Shown piece after piece: positions 4,751-7,137 of a DNA stretch of 7,137 nucleotides. The notes below the pieces were generated by a model that was given only the letters and a program-made list of their open reading frames with translations, ran no database searches and was not told the DNA's origin. The DNA is from Pseudomonadota bacterium (lineage in GTDB: Bacteria > Myxococcota > Bradymonadia > UBA4248). Position 1 is the stretch's first letter. Each line of letters starts with the position of its first letter. Location: NCBI GenBank assembly GCA_017613855.1, contig JAGACY010000016.1:1-7137 (forward strand), given 5' to 3'. The position numbers were made by a program, and so were the translations under genes.

Positions 4751-7105
4751 TTAGTTTTCGTGTCTGCGTCTGGCCAGTGCACCGAGTCCAAGCAAGCCTA
4801 AAAGGAGGGCAAATGGCGAGCCGGATGTTCCGTGAGGTGTTGAAGAACAGTCGAAGAGTGAGGCCGCATTTTCAAGATCTTTTGCAAGTTGTGCGCAGTC
4901 TTCGTCTTCACAAATGTCGTTGTTTCCGGGCTTTGGATCATCCGGCTGACATTCATCTTCTTCGCATTCTGTATGACAATCCTTTCCTTTGCACTCATCG
5001 CTCTTGGTGCATTCGGTGGTGATGATGCTTGTACAGTCATCGGAACATGAGATTGTGCCCGTGGATCCTGTACCAACGATAGTTTCACACGATGCAGACT
5101 CATCTTTAAAGATATCGCCGTCTGCAGAGTGATCGCAGACTTCACCCTTGTCGGTATCGACGGTGCCATTGCCGCAATATGAAATGCAAGCCGTAGTATC
5201 GTAGGTGCATGATTCATTGCATTTGACCGTCCCATCGGAATAGAGATCCTCAAAGAGGGCATTGCATTCATTTTTGTCATTGGCAAAGGCTTCGCCATCG
5301 CAGAGTTCATCGCCGTCAACGCGTCCATCGCCGCAAACGGGATCCTTGGTGCAATTCAGCAAGTTAAGTTTGCATTCTTCCGTGCATGTGGCCGTGCCGC
5401 CTGTATAGACGGAATCGATTTCTGTACACAGGCTGGTATCATTGACAAACAGCGTACCATCGCATTCCTCTTCGGGATCGAGTCTGTTATTGCCGCAGAA
5501 ACAGGCAGGATCGTCGTCGTCTTTGAGGCCATTGCCGTCATCATCGACGCCATTGCCGCAGATTTCTTTGTATTGTTCGGCAATTTCCGGTGCAATGCTG
5601 ATAATCCAATCATAATAATCCTGGACGGCGGTATCCACATTATATCCTCGGCACACTCTATCCCCATAACTTGTAACGCCGGCAACATATCTCTGTTCGC
5701 CAATGGTATAAAAAGTCGGTCCGCCCGAATCGCCGTTGCACTGTCCGCCTTCGGCAATCTTAGAGTAGAGCGTGCTATGCGCGATCATCAACTCGCCTGT
5801 TCCATTCAGCTCGCCTTCTTCCTGACATGTAAATTTACTGGGATGGCATCCATGTACCGTGATCGTTCCCACAGAGCATTCTTCACCCGTGTCATCGGGA
5901 TTAAATATGCCGCAGTATTGCAGTTTGGGGTGGCTGACTTTTAATTTGGTACCCGAATCGCCATTTTCGTCAATGCCGAATCCGATGGTTTCCATCTCTT
6001 TGGGTAAGTCTGCATTTGTCAAGGCAAGCCACTTGGGCTGCGGTAAAATTGGGGTGGCAATCTCCGAAGGAATGGGCTCTTTTAATTTGACCAGTGCAAT
6101 GTCGTGCGTTGCTTTTTCTGAGGAGAAGTAGCCTTCATGGAAAAAGAACGAGTCTGCCGATGCCGGCTCAAAGGGGATGAGTTCACTTTGGGTATCACCA
6201 ATGCCAATTCTGGCAATACTATTATTGGTCGATGGCGCTTTGGTCTCGAAATTTGCAACGCAATGGGCTGCAGTTAGTATCCACTGAGGATGGATGAGCG
6301 TGCCTGTGCAGTAGGAACTGCCATTGATGGTACCTTCTTTGCCTCGATAAAGAGGGCCTTTCATCGAACAATCAGTTTTGTCGGCATTGCAGGTATTGGA
6401 ACATATACGGGATTGGTTGCCATCAATCAGGTAAGCAAGCTGATCGCCGACTTTCCTGCAAACCCTCGTGACAACGGCATCGTAGTCTTGAAGCGATTCA
6501 CAGGCTGACTTGACTTCTCCTTCTGTCGTACATGCATCATAGATATAAAAATAATCCTTATCTTCGGCTTGCCCGCATACCTTCGAATTGCCATATTCTT
6601 TCTTGAATTCTTGAGCAAGTTTTCCTTCACAAGGAAGTGAATATTGAAATGCGCCATCTTTACAGCGTTGAGTGGACTCATCGCAGCCGTTGTTGCAGTA
6701 ATGTATATTGCTGCTTATACTTGGCACAGCGAGTCCGTTGTAATCATCACAACTCCAGACTTCTTCGATGTATCCGTCAAAAGCAGTTCCCTTAAATTTT
6801 GAACAGCGAGAAGCATATTCTCCTACTGTTTGGCAGTTGGGTAAGCATGTAGGTTCTCCATATCTAATCAGACATGCGGGTTTGTCGGTACTACTGCATT
6901 TGGCAGCCTGCTCCTCAGTACATGTTGTATAATAGGGTGTAAACAGCGATACAACAGATGGTTCGTTGGGTGCAGGTGTACCATACATAATCGCCTGTTC
7001 TCTTTGGATAAGATCGAAGGAAGGTGATGGGGCTTGAACCGTCTCCTGACAGGCTGAGGCTAGAAGAATGCATGAAATGGATACGAAGAGTAGATTCTGT
7101 TTCAT
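4751..7105 (-). CDS. Surface S1 serine protease with Cys-rich insertion and MYXO-CTERM-like tail
   Basis: 784 residues, a clear paralog of the protease at 1802..4612. Start ATG 7105 is chosen over ATG 7117 because GGAG (7112..7115) is six bases before it. The bases around both starts are nearly identical in the two genes. Order: lipoprotein signal with Cys19 after LLASA; IMYG (39-42); two ten-Cys-type modules (60-254); TAAHC with His281; HDIAL with Asp335; CNGDSGGP with Ser460; domain end near 506. Then comes one acidic module (EICGNGVDDDGNG), three disulfide repeats starting at Cys537, 591 and 644, and a Cys/Glu-rich linker. It ends in DCSSTP (752-757), a Leu/Gly/Ala helix and ARRRHEN, a better MYXO-CTERM match than the paralog. 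The trypsin 189 position is Gly454, so trypsin-like specificity is unlikely. The acidic modules probably bind calcium, and cleavage before IMYG would have to follow Ala. All catalytic residues are present, so I expect activity. A TATATT at 7132..7137 may be its -10 box, but the window ends there. Confidence 0.95.
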   Translation of the reverse strand: MKQNLLFVSISCILLASACQETVQAPSPSFDLIQREQAIMYGTPAPNEPSVVSLFTPYYTTCTEEQAAKCSSTDKPACLIRYGEPTCLPNCQTVGEYASRCSKFKGTAFDGYIEEVWSCDDYNGLAVPSISSNIHYCNNGCDESTQRCKDGAFQYSLPCEGKLAQEFKKEYGNSKVCGQAEDKDYFYIYDACTTEGEVKSACESLQDYDAVVTRVCRKVGDQLAYLIDGNQSRICSNTCNADKTDCSMKGPLYRGKEGTINGSSYCTGTLIHPQWILTAAHCVANFETKAPSTNNSIARIGIGDTQSELIPFEPASADSFFFHEGYFSSEKATHDIALVKLKEPIPSEIATPILPQPKWLALTNADLPKEMETIGFGIDENGDSGTKLKVSHPKLQYCGIFNPDDTGEECSVGTITVHGCHPSKFTCQEEGELNGTGELMIAHSTLYSKIAEGGQCNGDSGGPTFYTIGEQRYVAGVTSYGDRVCRGYNVDTAVQDYYDWIISIAPEIAEQYKEICGNGVDDDGNGLKDDDDPACFCGNNRLDPEEECDGTLFVNDTSLCTEIDSVYTGGTATCTEECKLNLLNCTKDPVCGDGRVDGDELCDGEAFANDKNECNALFEDLYSDGTVKCNESCTYDTTACISYCGNGTVDTDKGEVCDHSADGDIFKDESASCETIVGTGSTGTISCSDDCTSIITTECTKSDECKGKDCHTECEEDECQPDDPKPGNNDICEDEDCAQLAKDLENAASLFDCSSTPHGTSGSPFALLLGLLGLGALARRRHEN
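6344..6928 (-). repeat. Two tandem Cys-rich modules inserted in the protease domain (second paralog)
   Basis: Residues 60-157 and 158-254 of protease 4751..7105. Copy A has ten cysteines (62, 70, 78, 87, 91, 101, 119, 137, 141, 148) with the same spacing as in the other paralog. Copy B has eight (159, 177, 192, 202, 216, 235, 239, 246): the second and fourth positions are lost. Conserved non-Cys landmarks include IEE-x-W in copy A, and CTTEGE and VGDQL in copy B. Confidence 0.83.
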
Positions 7106-7137
7106 GACTTGCTCCATTGTAAAGAAACACGAATATA

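Overview
The window reads as a piece of a Myxococcota-type (delta-proteobacterial) genome. Three things point there. Two proteins end in a MYXO-CTERM-like tail: a Cys-Ser-Ser-Thr-Pro motif, a hydrophobic helix, then a basic cluster. The same proteins carry tandem disulfide repeats of the 'CGNG-x-x-(D/E)-x-x-E-x-CD' kind known from myxobacterial surface proteins. They also carry acidic 'EIC-x-N-x-x-DD' modules typical of that group. By eye the base composition is only moderate in G+C, lower than classical soil myxobacteria, so an uncultured relative is likely. No tRNA, rRNA, CRISPR array or mobile element is visible.

Every gene is on the minus strand. In transcription order they are: a complete secreted serine protease (4751..7105); a terminator (about 4696..4733); a second complete paralogous protease (1802..4612); a coupled but disrupted lipoprotein gene with Sel1/TPR-like helices (832..1791); a palindrome (783..816) and a terminator (738..777); a non-coding stretch with two more hairpins (560..735); a good sigma70-like promoter with a dyad over its -10 box (515..559); and the N-terminal part of a third protease (1..456), cut by the window edge.

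All three proteases have a lipoprotein signal peptide and a chymotrypsin-fold (S1) catalytic domain. In the two complete ones the catalytic domain is interrupted early by about 200 residues made of two tandem copies of a ten-cysteine module. The insertion lies between the first beta strand (ILYG...VVSLFTPYY) and the catalytic-His strand (YCTGTLIHP...TAAHC). The third protease lacks this insertion and has normal spacing. The ten-Cys tandem module inside a protease loop is not a family I recognise and is the most novel item here. After the protease domain come three or five disulfide repeats, one or three acidic, probably Ca-binding modules, and the C-terminal sorting tail.

My inference is a family of surface-displayed proteases with lipid-anchor signals at both ends, expanded by duplication. 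Substrate choice may be governed by the inserted Cys-rich modules. The partner lipoprotein gene behind the second protease appears to be decaying.
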